A stretch of 64,000 nucleotides of DNA from Kineosporiaceae bacterium SCSIO 59966 (GCA_020881835.1 CP052876.1:124001-188000), one strand, 5' to 3'; shown: positions 19,037-28,013, numbered from the stretch's first letter. Notes: generated by a model not told the origin, from the letters alone. Numbers and translations are program-made.

Positions 19037-19100
19037 TGCCCGTCGGCGCACAGGAGGCGTTGGCTTCTCCTCAGCAGGCACCGAACCTGAGGAGGACACG

Positions 19101-20150
19101 ATGAGGGCCTTGCGCCTGGAGAGCTGGAAGTCCGAGCCCAAGCTCGTCGAGGTCCCGGACCCGACACCCGGCCCCGGGGAGGCCGTGATCCGGGTCGGCG
19201 GCGCCGGCGCCTGCCACTCGGACCTGCACCTCATGCACGACTTCGACGCCGGGGCGGTGCCCTGGCAGCCCCCGTTCACCCTCGGGCACGAGAACGCCGG
19301 CTGGGTGCACGCCCTCGGTGAGGGTGTCGCGGGCTTCGAGATCGGCCAGGCCGTCGCCGTCTACGGACCGTGGGGCTGCGGCCGCTGCCGGCGCTGCCTC
19401 GCCGGCGTGGAGACGTACTGCGAGAACCCCGCCGAGGCACCCGCCCCCGGTGGTGGCGGCGGTCTGGGCGCGGACGGCGGGATGGCCGACTACATGCTCG
19501 TCCCGGCCGCCGAGCGGCACCTGCTCCCGCTGCCCGAGGGCCTGGAGCCCGCGTACGCCGCGCCGCTCACCGACGCTGGTCTGACGCCGTTCCACGCTGT
19601 CGCCCGGTCGTGGGGCAAGCTCGGCCCGCGAGCCACCTGCGTCGTCATCGGCACCGGCGGCCTGGGGCACCTCGCCGTCCAGATCGCCAAGCAGACCACC
19701 GGCGCCCGCGTCATCGCGGTCGACGTCCGGGACGAGGCGCTCGAGGTCGCCCGGTCGATGGGAGCAGACCACCTGGTCACCGCCGACGCCGCCGCGGCCG
19801 ACCGGATCCGCGAGCTCACCGGGGGTCGTGGCGCGGACGTCGTCATCGACTGCGTCGGCAACGACTCCACCCTGGCCCTGGGCGCGCAGACGGTCACCGT
19901 GCTCGGTGACCTCACCATCGTCGGGATCGGCGGCGGCACCCTGCCGGTCGGCTTCTTCTCGGTTCCCTACGAGGCCAGCGTCCAGACGACGTACTGGGGC
20001 TCCAGCCCCGAGCTCGCCGACGTCCTCGACCTCGCCGCCCGCGGCCTGCTCACCCCGAAGGTGACGACGTACTCCCTCGACGACGCCGTCCAGGCCTACC
20101 ACGACCTGGCCGAGGGCAAGGTCGAGGGCCGGGCGGTGATCGTCCCGTAG
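19101..20150 (+). CDS. Zinc-dependent alcohol dehydrogenase (MDR family)
   Basis: Medium-chain NAD(P)-dependent alcohol dehydrogenase, 349 aa. The catalytic zinc ligands lie in GACHSD (Cys, about residue 38) and LGHENAGWV (His-Glu, about residue 61). The structural zinc loop is CGRCRRCLAGVETYC (about 92-106). The Rossmann site is GTGGLGHLAVQ. GAGGAGG upstream fixes ATG 19101. The hibernation-factor gene follows within 70 nt. Together with the DosR-like box this suggests a hypoxia or fermentation role, which is inference. Confidence 0.9.
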   Translation: MRALRLESWKSEPKLVEVPDPTPGPGEAVIRVGGAGACHSDLHLMHDFDAGAVPWQPPFTLGHENAGWVHALGEGVAGFEIGQAVAVYGPWGCGRCRRCLAGVETYCENPAEAPAPGGGGGLGADGGMADYMLVPAAERHLLPLPEGLEPAYAAPLTDAGLTPFHAVARSWGKLGPRATCVVIGTGGLGHLAVQIAKQTTGARVIAVDVRDEALEVARSMGADHLVTADAAAADRIRELTGGRGADVVIDCVGNDSTLALGAQTVTVLGDLTIVGIGGGTLPVGFFSVPYEASVQTTYWGSSPELADVLDLAARGLLTPKVTTYSLDDAVQAYHDLAEGKVEGRAVIVP

Positions 20151-20219
20151 GGACGCTTCGCGCCCGGCCGTCCGTCGGCAGCACCTGCCCTGACCGTCCT
20201 GACCCGAACAGGAGGACTC

Positions 20220-20990
20220 ATGTCGGTCCAGCCCGTCGCGCACGAGACCCGGCCCGAGGACGTCGACGTGCTGCTGCGCGGCGACATGCCGCTCGGCGTC
20301 GAGGAGTACACCGCCGAGAAGGTCGCCCACACGACCCGCCTCGCGGGCCGACCCGTCCGACGGGTCCGTGCCGTCGTGACGCACCTGCCCGACCCGTCGA
20401 TCCCGGAGCCGTTCCGTGTCGAGGCGTCGATGGACGTCGGGCACACCTCGGTACGGGCGGTCGGGCAGGGGGAGCGGCCGCGTGAGGCGGTGGACGCCGT
20501 CGTCGAACGGATCGAGCGGCGGCTGGTACGGCTGACCGACCGCTGGCAGGACCGGTCCCGGTGGACCGGCCCGCCGGCACCAGAGCCGGGGAGCCGCCCC
20601 GGGACCGTCGAGCGACCCGTCGAGGAGCGAGAGGTGCTGCGTCGCAAGACGTTCGCCGTCGCCCCGCAGAGCGTCGAGGAGGCCCTCGCCGACATGGACG
20701 TGCTCGACCACGACTTCTACCTCTTCGTCGACGCAGTGAGCGGGCAGGACGCGGTGGTGTACCGGCGGGAGGATGGCGGCTACGGCGCCATCGGGCTGCC
20801 GGTGGACGCCGAGCTGCCGGCGGGTGTCGTCCTGCGCCCGGGACCTGCGGATCTCGACGAGGCCGCCGCCCGCCGCCGGCTCGACGACGGTGGGGAGCGG
20901 TTCGTCTTCTACCGGGACACCAGCAGCCGGCGCGGGCACGTGGTCTACCGCCGTTACGACGGCCACTACGGGCTCATCACCCCGGCCTGA
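20220..20990 (+). CDS. Ribosome hibernation promoting factor-like protein, RafH-like
   Basis: A 256-aa protein with an N-terminal S30AE-like part (about residues 1-105) and two copies of the sigma-54 modulation C-terminal ribosome-binding domain. The first includes VLRRKTFAVAPQSVEEALADM and YLFVDAVSGQDAVVYRREDGGYG, the second FVFYRDTSSRRGHVVYRRYDGHYG. The duplicated C-terminal domain and length resemble the mycobacterial hypoxia factor RafH rather than ordinary long HPF. It would stabilise idle ribosomes under stress. GGAGGA lies 5 nt before the ATG. Confidence 0.82.
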   Translation: MSVQPVAHETRPEDVDVLLRGDMPLGVEEYTAEKVAHTTRLAGRPVRRVRAVVTHLPDPSIPEPFRVEASMDVGHTSVRAVGQGERPREAVDAVVERIERRLVRLTDRWQDRSRWTGPPAPEPGSRPGTVERPVEEREVLRRKTFAVAPQSVEEALADMDVLDHDFYLFVDAVSGQDAVVYRREDGGYGAIGLPVDAELPAGVVLRPGPADLDEAAARRRLDDGGERFVFYRDTSSRRGHVVYRRYDGHYGLITPA

Positions 20991-21014
20991 GACGGCGGGC
21001 CTAGACTCGCGCCT

Positions 21015-22214
21015 ATGCCCACGGCCCTGCTGCTGGAGAACGTCCACCCGGTCGCCGAGCAGGTGCTCGCGACCGCGGGCTGGCAGGTGCGCACCGTCCC
21101 CCGTGCCCTCGACGAGGTCGAGCTCGCCGCCGCCCTGGACGGCGTCGAGCTCCTGGGCATCCGGTCCAAGACCCAGGTCCCCGCGACGGTCATCGAGAAG
21201 GCGCCCCAGCTGGTTGCGCTCGGCGCCTTCTGCATCGGAACCAACCAGATCGACCTGCGCGCTGCCGCAGCGAACGGCACAGCGGTGTTCAACGCCCCGT
21301 TCAGCAACACCCGCAGTGTCGTCGAGATGGCGATCGCCGAGATCATCGCGTTGACCCGGCGGCTCACCCAGAAGGACCGGGCCCTGCACGACGGGGTCTG
21401 GGACAAGTCGGCCAACGGCGCCCACGAGGTCCGTGGCCGGACCCTGGGGATCGTCGGGTACGGCAACATCGGCAGCCAGCTCTCCGTCGTCGCCGAGGCG
21501 CTCGGGATGCGGGTGCTGTTCTACGACACGGCCGACAAGCTGGCCCTGGGCAACGCGCGGCGGTGCGCGACGCTCGACGAGCTGCTCGCCGAGGCGGACG
21601 TCGTGACCCTGCACGTCGACGGCCGTCCCGGGAACGCGGGAATGTTCGGCGACGCGCAGCTGCGCCGGATGCGGCCGGGCTCGATCCTCATCAACCTCTC
21701 CCGCGGGTTCGTCGTCGACCACGAGGCGCTGCGCGAGCACGTCCTGAGCGGTCACCTCTCCGGCGTCGCCGTCGACGTCTTCCCCACGGAGCCGAAGGCC
21801 CAGGGCGAGCCGTTCGACTCCATCCTGCGGGGCCTGCCCAACGTCATCCTCACCCCGCACATCGGCGGGTCCACCGAGGAGGCCCAGGAGCACATCGGCA
21901 TGTTCGTCGCGTCCAAGCTGCGGGACTACTGCGCCACGGGGACGACGACGCTCAGCGTCAACCTGCCGACGCTGGACCTGCCGCACCGGCCGGAGAACCA
22001 CCGGCTCGCGCACCTGCACCACAACATCCCCGGCGTCCTGGCCCGGGTCAACGGGGTGCTGGCCGACCACGGCGTCAACGTCGAGGGCCAGCTGCTCGCC
22101 ACCCGGGGTGACCTCGGGTACGTGCTCACCGACGTCGACCTCGCCTACGCCCCGGACGTCGTCGCCGAGCTCGCCGCGCTCGAGGAGACCGTCCGGCTGC
22201 GGGTCCTGTCCTGA
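21015..22214 (+). CDS. serA: D-3-phosphoglycerate dehydrogenase
   Basis: First enzyme of serine biosynthesis, oxidising 3-phosphoglycerate to 3-phosphohydroxypyruvate, 399 aa. The NAD site is GIVGYGNIGSQ (about residues 148-158) and the catalytic His lies in TPHIGGSTEEAQ (about 281-292). A single C-terminal ACT domain (from about residue 330, HHNIPGVLARV) should mediate serine feedback. The length is that of the E. coli-type enzyme, not the long actinobacterial type with an ASB domain. TAGACT lies 7 nt before the ATG, a leaderless start. A D-2-hydroxyglutarate-dehydrogenase-like gene follows after 8 nt. Confidence 0.92.
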   Translation: MPTALLLENVHPVAEQVLATAGWQVRTVPRALDEVELAAALDGVELLGIRSKTQVPATVIEKAPQLVALGAFCIGTNQIDLRAAAANGTAVFNAPFSNTRSVVEMAIAEIIALTRRLTQKDRALHDGVWDKSANGAHEVRGRTLGIVGYGNIGSQLSVVAEALGMRVLFYDTADKLALGNARRCATLDELLAEADVVTLHVDGRPGNAGMFGDAQLRRMRPGSILINLSRGFVVDHEALREHVLSGHLSGVAVDVFPTEPKAQGEPFDSILRGLPNVILTPHIGGSTEEAQEHIGMFVASKLRDYCATGTTTLSVNLPTLDLPHRPENHRLAHLHHNIPGVLARVNGVLADHGVNVEGQLLATRGDLGYVLTDVDLAYAPDVVAELAALEETVRLRVLS

Positions 22215-22222
22215 CCGGGCCG

Positions 22223-23632
22223 ATGGTGGCGTCCGTCCCCGGGGGTCGTTCCGGCCCGACGGACCTCGAGAGCCGGCTGCGCGTCGTCGTCGGCCGACCC
22301 AACGTGCTGACCGACCGGGACGTCACCGCCTCCTACGAGACCGACTGGACCCGCCGGTTCTCCGGCCACGCCCGCTGCGTCGTGCGGCCCGGTAGCACCG
22401 AGGAGGTCGCCGCCGTCCTGCGCGCCTGCAGCGCTGCCGGCGCGCCGGTCGTCGTCCAGGGCGGCAACACCGGGCTCGTCGGAGGCGGCGTCCCGGCCGG
22501 CGGTGAGGTGCTGCTGAGCACCACCCGGCTGCGTGCCCTCGGCGACGTCGACCCGGTCGCCGCCCAGGTCACCGTGGGGGCCGGGGTGACGCTGGCCGCC
22601 GTGCAACGGCACGTCCGCCCGCACGGCCTCGACCTCGGGGTCGACCTCGCCGCCCGCGACTCGGCCACCATCGGCGGCCTCGTCGCCACCAACGCCGGCG
22701 GGGAGAAGGTGATCCGGCACGGCAGCATGCGCGCCCAGGTCGTCGGCCTGCAGGCGGTGCTTGCCGACGGCGCCGTGCTGACCCGGCTCACCGGGCTGCC
22801 CAAGGACAACACCGGCTACGACCTCGTCTCGTTGCTGGCCGGTAGCGAGGGGACGCTCGCCGTCGTCACCGCCGTCCGGGTGCGGCTCGTCCCGGTGCTC
22901 GCCGCCCGCACCGCCGCCCTGCTCGCCGTCGACGGCACCGCCACTGCGCTCGCCGCGCTCGCCGTCCTGCGCGAGCAGCTGCCGGCGATCGAGGGCGCCG
23001 AGCTGTTCCTCGCGGCGGGGCTCGACCTCGTCCGCCGGCACACCGGCCTGCCGGCCCCGGTGCCGGGCGAGCACCCCGCCTACCTGCTCGTCGAGGTCGC
23101 CGGACGCACCGACCCCACCGACGAGCTGCTCGTCGCACTCGAGGAGGTCACCGGGCTCGACGGCGTCCGGGACGTCGTCCTGGCCAGCGACGGGCCCGGC
23201 CGTGAGCGGCTGTGGCGCTACCGTGAGGCGCACACCGAGGCCGTCAGCGCCGAAGGGGTGCCGGTCAAGCTCGACGTCGCCGTCCCGGTCGGCCGGCTCG
23301 CGGACGTCGTCGCGGTTCTGCCGGACGTCGTCACCGCTGCCGCTCCCGGCGCGCGCACCGTGGTCTTCGGGCACCTCGGCGAGGGCAACCTGCACGTCAA
23401 CGTCCTCGGCGTCGCCGGTGACCCGGTCGCCGAGCACGCGGTCGAGGAGGCCGTGCTGCGCGCGGTGGCCGCCGAGGGCGGGTCGATCAGCGCCGAGCAC
23501 GGGGTCGGCCGGGCCAAGGTGGAGTGGCTGTCGCTCACCCGCTCCGACGCCGAGATCGCCGTGATGCGGGCGGTCAAGGGCGCCCTCGACCCGGCCGGTC
23601 TGCTGAACCCTGGCGTGCTCCTGCCGCGCTGA
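22223..23632 (+). CDS. FAD-linked 2-hydroxyacid dehydrogenase (D2HGDH/GlcD-like)
   Basis: A 469-aa FAD-linked oxidase. The PCMH FAD-binding domain includes VVVQGGNTGLVGGGVP (about residues 73-88) and LLAGSEGTLAVVT. The C-terminal domain ends with the metal/substrate motifs HLGEGNLHVNV and SAEHGVGRAK. The family covers D-2-hydroxyglutarate, D-lactate and glycolate dehydrogenases. Position directly after serA favours D-2-hydroxyglutarate, since SerA is known to make it by reducing 2-oxoglutarate. No clear ribosome site precedes the ATG, so the start is less certain. Confidence 0.83.
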   Translation: MVASVPGGRSGPTDLESRLRVVVGRPNVLTDRDVTASYETDWTRRFSGHARCVVRPGSTEEVAAVLRACSAAGAPVVVQGGNTGLVGGGVPAGGEVLLSTTRLRALGDVDPVAAQVTVGAGVTLAAVQRHVRPHGLDLGVDLAARDSATIGGLVATNAGGEKVIRHGSMRAQVVGLQAVLADGAVLTRLTGLPKDNTGYDLVSLLAGSEGTLAVVTAVRVRLVPVLAARTAALLAVDGTATALAALAVLREQLPAIEGAELFLAAGLDLVRRHTGLPAPVPGEHPAYLLVEVAGRTDPTDELLVALEEVTGLDGVRDVVLASDGPGRERLWRYREAHTEAVSAEGVPVKLDVAVPVGRLADVVAVLPDVVTAAAPGARTVVFGHLGEGNLHVNVLGVAGDPVAEHAVEEAVLRAVAAEGGSISAEHGVGRAKVEWLSLTRSDAEIAVMRAVKGALDPAGLLNPGVLLPR

Positions 23633-23705
23633 GCCGACGTGGAGTGCTCCAGGCCGAGGCACGGTCCCCGTGCCACCGCGCCGGATCACCGTCAGAATGG
23701 CCGTC

Positions 23706-25652
23706 ATGACCTCACTGCAGACGGACACCAACGCGGCCCCGTCGTTCGTCGAGCCCCCCTCCCCCGAGTCGCTGCGGCGGGTGCTGGACGGACGGTGGGC
23801 CGATGTGCGCGCCGAGGCCCGTGACCTGATGCGGAGCACCACCCGGCCGTCGGCCGTGGGACTCGGCACGCAGGAGCACCGCGACCAGGTGCTGCGGGAG
23901 CTGCACGCGCTGAGGGACAGCGGCCTGCACCGTCGCGGGTTCTCCAGGGACTACGGCGGGCTCGACGACATCGGGGGTAGCGTCACCTCCTTCGAGATGC
24001 TGGGCTACGGGGACCTGTCCTTGTCCGTCAAGGCGGGTGTGCAGTGGGGACTGTTCGGTGGGGCCGTCCAGGCACTCGGCACGAAGACCCACCATGAGCG
24101 GTACCTCCCCGCGATCATGGATCTCGACCTGCTCGGCTGCTTTGCGATGACCGAGACCGGTCACGGGTCGGACGTGCAGAACCTGCGCACGACGGCCACG
24201 TACGACCCGGACCGTCGCGAGTTCGTCGTCCACACCCCGGACCCGTCCGCCCGCAAGGACTACATCGGCAACGCCGCCCGGGACGGGCGGATGGCGGTGG
24301 TGTTCGCCCAGCTGGTGACCCAGGGACGCGGGTACGGGGTGCACGCCCTCCTCGTCCCGCTGCGCGACGACGCGGGCCAGCCGCTGCCGGGCATCACCAT
24401 CACGGACTGCGGCCACAAGGCCGGACTCAACGGTGTCGACAACGGCCGGATCGTCTTCGACCAGGTCCGGGTTCCGCGCGAGGCACTGCTGGACCGCTTC
24501 GCCTCCGTCGCTGAGGACGGCAGCTACTCCAGCCCCATCGAGAGTGAGTCACGCCGGTTCTTCACCATGCTCGGCACGCTGGTCCGCGGCCGGGTCAGCG
24601 TCTCCGGCAGTGCGCTCGCCGCCACGCAGGTCGCCCTGACCATCGCCGTCCGCTATGCCGAGCAGCGCCGCCAGTTCGCCGACCCGGACACCGGCGGTGA
24701 GGTGCCGCTGCTCGACTACCTGACCCACCAGCGCCGGCTGCTACCAGCCCTCGCGCGGTCCTACGCCCTGCACTTCGCCCAGTCCGAGCTCGTCGCGACC
24801 CTCCACGAGGTCCAGTCCGCCGAGCACCCGGACGACGCGCGTCAGCGAGAGCTGGAGTCCCGGGCCGCAGGACTCAAGGCGGCCGCCACCTGGCACGCCA
24901 CCCGGACGATCCAGACCTGCCGCGAGGCCTGCGGCGGAGCCGGGTACCTGTCCGTGAACCAGCTGCCCGCTCTCAAGGCCGACACGGACGTCTTCACGAC
25001 GTTCGAGGGCGACAACACCGTTCTGCTGCAGCTCGTCGCCAAGGGCCTGCTGACGAGCTACCGGGACCACTTCGGCGACCTCGACGTCCTGGGCACCGCC
25101 CGGTTCGTCGCGGACCAGTTCGTCGGCACGGTGATCGAGCGGACCGCCGCTCGCGCGCTGCTGCAGCGGCTCGCCGGGGCGCGCCGGGGCCCCGACGCCG
25201 ACCTGCGCGACCGGGCGTGGCACGTGCAGCTGTTCGAGGACCGGGAGAAGCACGTCCTGGACTCCCTGGCCCGGCGACTGCGGGCCGCTGGACAGGACGG
25301 GGTCAGCGCGTTCGAGGTGTTCACCGCCGCGCAGGACCACGTGCTGCGCGCAGCACGGGCGCACGTCGAGCGGGTCGTCCTGGAGGCCTTCGTCGCCGCC
25401 GTGGACGCCTGCGACGACCCCCGAACCGCAGCCCTGCTCGACCGGGTCTGCGACCTGTACGTGCTGAGCAACGTCGAGGAGGACCTCGACTGGTTCACCG
25501 CTCACGGCCGGCTCACGCCGGCGCGCGCCAAGGCGGTCACCCGGGCGGTCAACGACCTGTGCCGCGAGCTGCGACCGCACGCGCGGCTGCTCGTCGACGG
25601 CTTCGGCATCCCGGAGGAGTCGATCACCGCGGAGATGCTGCGACCGGTCTGA
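23706..25652 (+). CDS. Acyl-CoA oxidase / long acyl-CoA dehydrogenase
   Basis: A 648-aa flavoprotein of the acyl-CoA oxidase type, longer than ordinary acyl-CoA dehydrogenases because of the extra C-terminal domain. It shows CFAMTETGHGSDVQNLRTTA (FAD/substrate region, about residues 138-157), CREACGGAGYLS and FEGDNTVLLQLVAKGLL near residues 405-445. The catalytic Glu is expected in EGDNTV. It oxidises acyl-CoA to the 2-enoyl-CoA, probably passing electrons to oxygen. CAGAAT sits 7 nt before ATG 23706, a leaderless layout. The in-frame ATG at 23670 is less likely. Confidence 0.87.
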   Translation: MTSLQTDTNAAPSFVEPPSPESLRRVLDGRWADVRAEARDLMRSTTRPSAVGLGTQEHRDQVLRELHALRDSGLHRRGFSRDYGGLDDIGGSVTSFEMLGYGDLSLSVKAGVQWGLFGGAVQALGTKTHHERYLPAIMDLDLLGCFAMTETGHGSDVQNLRTTATYDPDRREFVVHTPDPSARKDYIGNAARDGRMAVVFAQLVTQGRGYGVHALLVPLRDDAGQPLPGITITDCGHKAGLNGVDNGRIVFDQVRVPREALLDRFASVAEDGSYSSPIESESRRFFTMLGTLVRGRVSVSGSALAATQVALTIAVRYAEQRRQFADPDTGGEVPLLDYLTHQRRLLPALARSYALHFAQSELVATLHEVQSAEHPDDARQRELESRAAGLKAAATWHATRTIQTCREACGGAGYLSVNQLPALKADTDVFTTFEGDNTVLLQLVAKGLLTSYRDHFGDLDVLGTARFVADQFVGTVIERTAARALLQRLAGARRGPDADLRDRAWHVQLFEDREKHVLDSLARRLRAAGQDGVSAFEVFTAAQDHVLRAARAHVERVVLEAFVAAVDACDDPRTAALLDRVCDLYVLSNVEEDLDWFTAHGRLTPARAKAVTRAVNDLCRELRPHARLLVDGFGIPEESITAEMLRPV

Positions 25653-25669
25653 CCCTGCGCAGTCCAGGC

Positions 25670-26584
25670 TCAGTCCAGTCGGACGCCCCAGCGGGCCGTG
25701 GCCGTGGCGCCCGGCTCCAGCCGGACGACGTCCTGGCCGCTGCGGAACGCGTCGGGCGGACACGTCATCGGCTCGGCACCCAGCCCGTGCCGGGCCCGGC
25801 CAGGGGCGAGGGTGTCCCCGGTGAACACCTCCAGGTAGCGGTACGACCCGTCCACCCACAGCGACGCCGTCCGCCCGTCCGGGCCGGTCAGCCGCACCCA
25901 CGCCCGCCCGGCGTCGTCCCGGACGAGGTCACCGAAGGCGTAGTCGACGGCCAGACCGCCGAGCCGCCGTGGGCTGCGGAAGTCGTACAGGGTGCCCTCG
26001 ACCGGGACGACGCCGGTCGGCAGCTGCCGCTCGTCGTCGGTGTCCACCCGGGTGGTGGCGGTGACCTGCACGTCGCAGTCGTCGACGAGCCCGTCGCCGG
26101 GGGACAGGTACGGGTGGTGCCCGGTCCCGTAGGGGGCGGGCCGGTCCCCGGTGTTCACCGCCGTGGTCGTCACGGCCAGCCCCTCGTCGTCCAGCTCGTA
26201 GCGGACGGTGACGTCCAGGGAGAACGGGTACCCCTGCTGGGGGACGACGCGTGCGGCCAGGACCACCGAGGCGTCGGCGCGCTCCCGTACCCGGAAGGGG
26301 ACCCAGCGCAGCAGGCCGTGGATCGCGTTGCGCTTGTCCGGCTCGGTCAGTGCGAGGTGGTGCTCCTCGCCGTCGAAGGTGTAGACGCCGTCGCCGAGGC
26401 GGTTGGGCCAGGGCACCAGCGTCGCCCCGTGAGCGCCGTCCGCCATCGCGTGGACGTCGTACGGGTCGAGCACCCGGCGCCCGCCGCGCTCGTAGGCGCG
26501 GACGCCGCCGCCGACCTCGACGACCGTGACCTGCTGGTCACCGTGGCGCAGCTCGATCTGCTCACCGGACGGCGGGACTCTCAT
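25670..26584 (-). CDS. Aldose 1-epimerase family protein
   Basis: A 304-aa galactose-mutarotase-like beta-sandwich enzyme that interconverts alpha and beta anomers of aldohexoses. Visible family features are PWPNRLGDGVY (about residues 59-69), NAIHGLLRWVPF (catalytic-type His, about 87-98), TGHHPYLSPGDG and the late substrate Glu region in LEVFTGDT. GGAGGA lies 6 nt before the ATG. It is flanked upstream by an array of dispersed repeats. Substrate specificity is unknown. Confidence 0.85.
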   Translation of the reverse strand: MRVPPSGEQIELRHGDQQVTVVEVGGGVRAYERGGRRVLDPYDVHAMADGAHGATLVPWPNRLGDGVYTFDGEEHHLALTEPDKRNAIHGLLRWVPFRVRERADASVVLAARVVPQQGYPFSLDVTVRYELDDEGLAVTTTAVNTGDRPAPYGTGHHPYLSPGDGLVDDCDVQVTATTRVDTDDERQLPTGVVPVEGTLYDFRSPRRLGGLAVDYAFGDLVRDDAGRAWVRLTGPDGRTASLWVDGSYRYLEVFTGDTLAPGRARHGLGAEPMTCPPDAFRSGQDVVRLEPGATATARWGVRLD

Positions 26585-26630
26585 GCGTCCTCCTCCACTC
26601 TCCGACCCCTCTCGTGACCGGCGAACCCCC

Positions 26631-26911
26631 TGTTGGTGATCATGCAATCCCGCCACCCTGCTGCCCCTGCCAGCCGCCCGCCCCTGTTGGTGATCATGCA
26701 ATCCCGCCACCCTGCTGCCCCTGCCGGCCGCCCGCCCCTGTTGGTGATCATGCAATCCCGCCACCCTGCTGCCCCCACAGAATGCTGGCTCGGGCACAAG
26801 TTCTGCGGCGTGTCGCGCCCACAATCCAGCACTTTGCGGGCGGGCAGCAGGAGCGGGGTGGCGGGATTGCATGATCACGGAGAGACCAGGGTGGCGGGAT
26901 TGCATGATCAC
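26631..26911. repeat. Array of the GGTGATCATGC repeat, three direct and two inverted
   Basis: The 24-bp core GGTGATCATGCAATCCCGCC-ACCC occurs three times on the plus strand with a 54-bp period (26635-26658, 26689-26712, 26743-26766). It occurs twice inverted (26856-26878 and 26889-26911). The segments between the direct copies differ by one base, so this is a tandem duplication. The inverted copies can pair with the direct ones in long stems. This array fills most of the 352-nt gap between the epimerase and iron-redox genes. A sixth copy lies at 36208. Confidence 0.9.
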
Positions 26912-26936
26912 GAAGACCTTGACTCGTTGGCCGAGG

Positions 26937-28013
26937 TCAGGCGGCGGTGGTGGTGGTGCCGGCGGTGGTGGTGGTGGCGGCGGTGGCGGCGATGCGCACA
27001 GGACGGCGCAGCGCGCTGCGACCGGCCTGCCACGCGGCCAGGGTCGCGGCCCCGGCGAGCTCGTCGAGCCCGAGGCAGACCGCGGCCCCGAACAGGACGT
27101 CGCCGGTGAGTGCCGGCTCCGCCGCGACGAGCGAGCCGCACAGGTCGTGCGCGGCCAGCTGCTCGTGCACGGCGTCCGCCTCGACGTGCTCGGTGAAGAA
27201 CTCCGCCGCCTCCGGCGGGAGCCCGAGCCGCTCCATCCCGGCCGCGTAGCGCTTGCACGGCAGTGACGACGTCATCTCGTACGCGGCCAGGTGACCGAGG
27301 TTGGCGCCGCGCCAACGACGGTGCAGCCCGAACAGGTGCATGGCGTTGACCGTTGCGAGCGTGCGGGCCGGGACGAGGTCGACGTAGGCCCCGTAGGCGT
27401 CGTCCAGCCCGACGGCCCGCATCGTCGCGGCGAACAGCTCGGAGTGCATCCTCCCGGGCCGGCCCTCGCCGTACTCGTCGAACTGGATCTCCACGAGTGC
27501 GGACTTCGCGGCTCCGTGCAGCCGGGGGATGGACCAGGTGTGCGGGTCGGCCTCCTTGAGCTGGTACGCCGAGCGGAGCACGCACATCTCGCGAACCTGC
27601 CCGACGGTCGCCTCGCGGGCGACGAATCCGGCCACCGACGGTCCGCCGCCGGAGGAGGTCATCGCGAACAGCTCGGCGGGCACGTCCTCGGGCTCGACGG
27701 TCCGGTCACGGACTTGCCCGAACCGCTGCAGCAGCTCCCGCTCGACGGCGCTCTCCAGGACCCCGCGAGCGGCGATCAGCGACGGCGACCACTCCCACGC
27801 GTCGTCGACCCCGGCCAGCCCGCGGTAGGACAGCTCGTACAGCAGGGTCAGCCCGAGCTGGACGTCGTCGTCGGCGAGCACGCCGTCCCTCGCCGTGGCG
27901 CGGCCGCCGGCGGCGTCGGCCGCCTCGGACAGCGCGGCGGCCTCGTGAGGGCGCTCACCGAGGATGTCGACCAGCGCGGCCGTGAACGGTCCGCGGGCAG
28001 AGGGGATCCGCAT
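26937..28013 (-). CDS. Iron-containing redox enzyme, heme-oxygenase-like fold
   Basis: A 358-aa helical protein of the iron-containing redox enzyme family (heme-oxygenase-like diiron proteins). EIQFDEYGEG (about residues 178-187) and FFTEHVEADAVHEQ (about 272-285) supply the Glu/Asp/His residues expected to bind a diiron centre. Related proteins carry out oxidative N-C or C-C cleavage on small molecules. The reaction here is unknown. The last 20 or so residues are an Ala/Thr tract encoded by triplet repeats and probably lie outside the fold. ATG 28013 is preferred. The 16 residues upstream in frame lack support. Confidence 0.75.
   Translation of the reverse strand: MRIPSARGPFTAALVDILGERPHEAAALSEAADAAGGRATARDGVLADDDVQLGLTLLYELSYRGLAGVDDAWEWSPSLIAARGVLESAVERELLQRFGQVRDRTVEPEDVPAELFAMTSSGGGPSVAGFVAREATVGQVREMCVLRSAYQLKEADPHTWSIPRLHGAAKSALVEIQFDEYGEGRPGRMHSELFAATMRAVGLDDAYGAYVDLVPARTLATVNAMHLFGLHRRWRGANLGHLAAYEMTSSLPCKRYAAGMERLGLPPEAAEFFTEHVEADAVHEQLAAHDLCGSLVAAEPALTGDVLFGAAVCLGLDELAGAATLAAWQAGRSALRRPVRIAATAATTTTAGTTTTAA
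26940..26996. repeat. GGT/GGC trinucleotide repeat tract
   Basis: An imperfect run of GGT and GGC triplets inside the 3' end of the iron-redox gene, read on the minus strand as Thr and Ala codons. Such runs change length by slippage. Because the unit is three bases the frame would be kept. Confidence 0.8.

Noticed and set aside
19071-22070. 999-aa minus-strand open frame
   Set aside because: Antisense to the dehydrogenase, HPF and serA genes, all of which have clear motifs.
26635-26766. CRISPR array
   Set aside because: Three repeats with 30-nt gaps, but the gaps are nearly identical and copies also occur inverted. No cas genes.
26614-27109. Small plus-strand proteins containing repeated VIMQSRHPA
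   Set aside because: Translation of the intergenic repeat array, with no ribosome sites or conserved fold.
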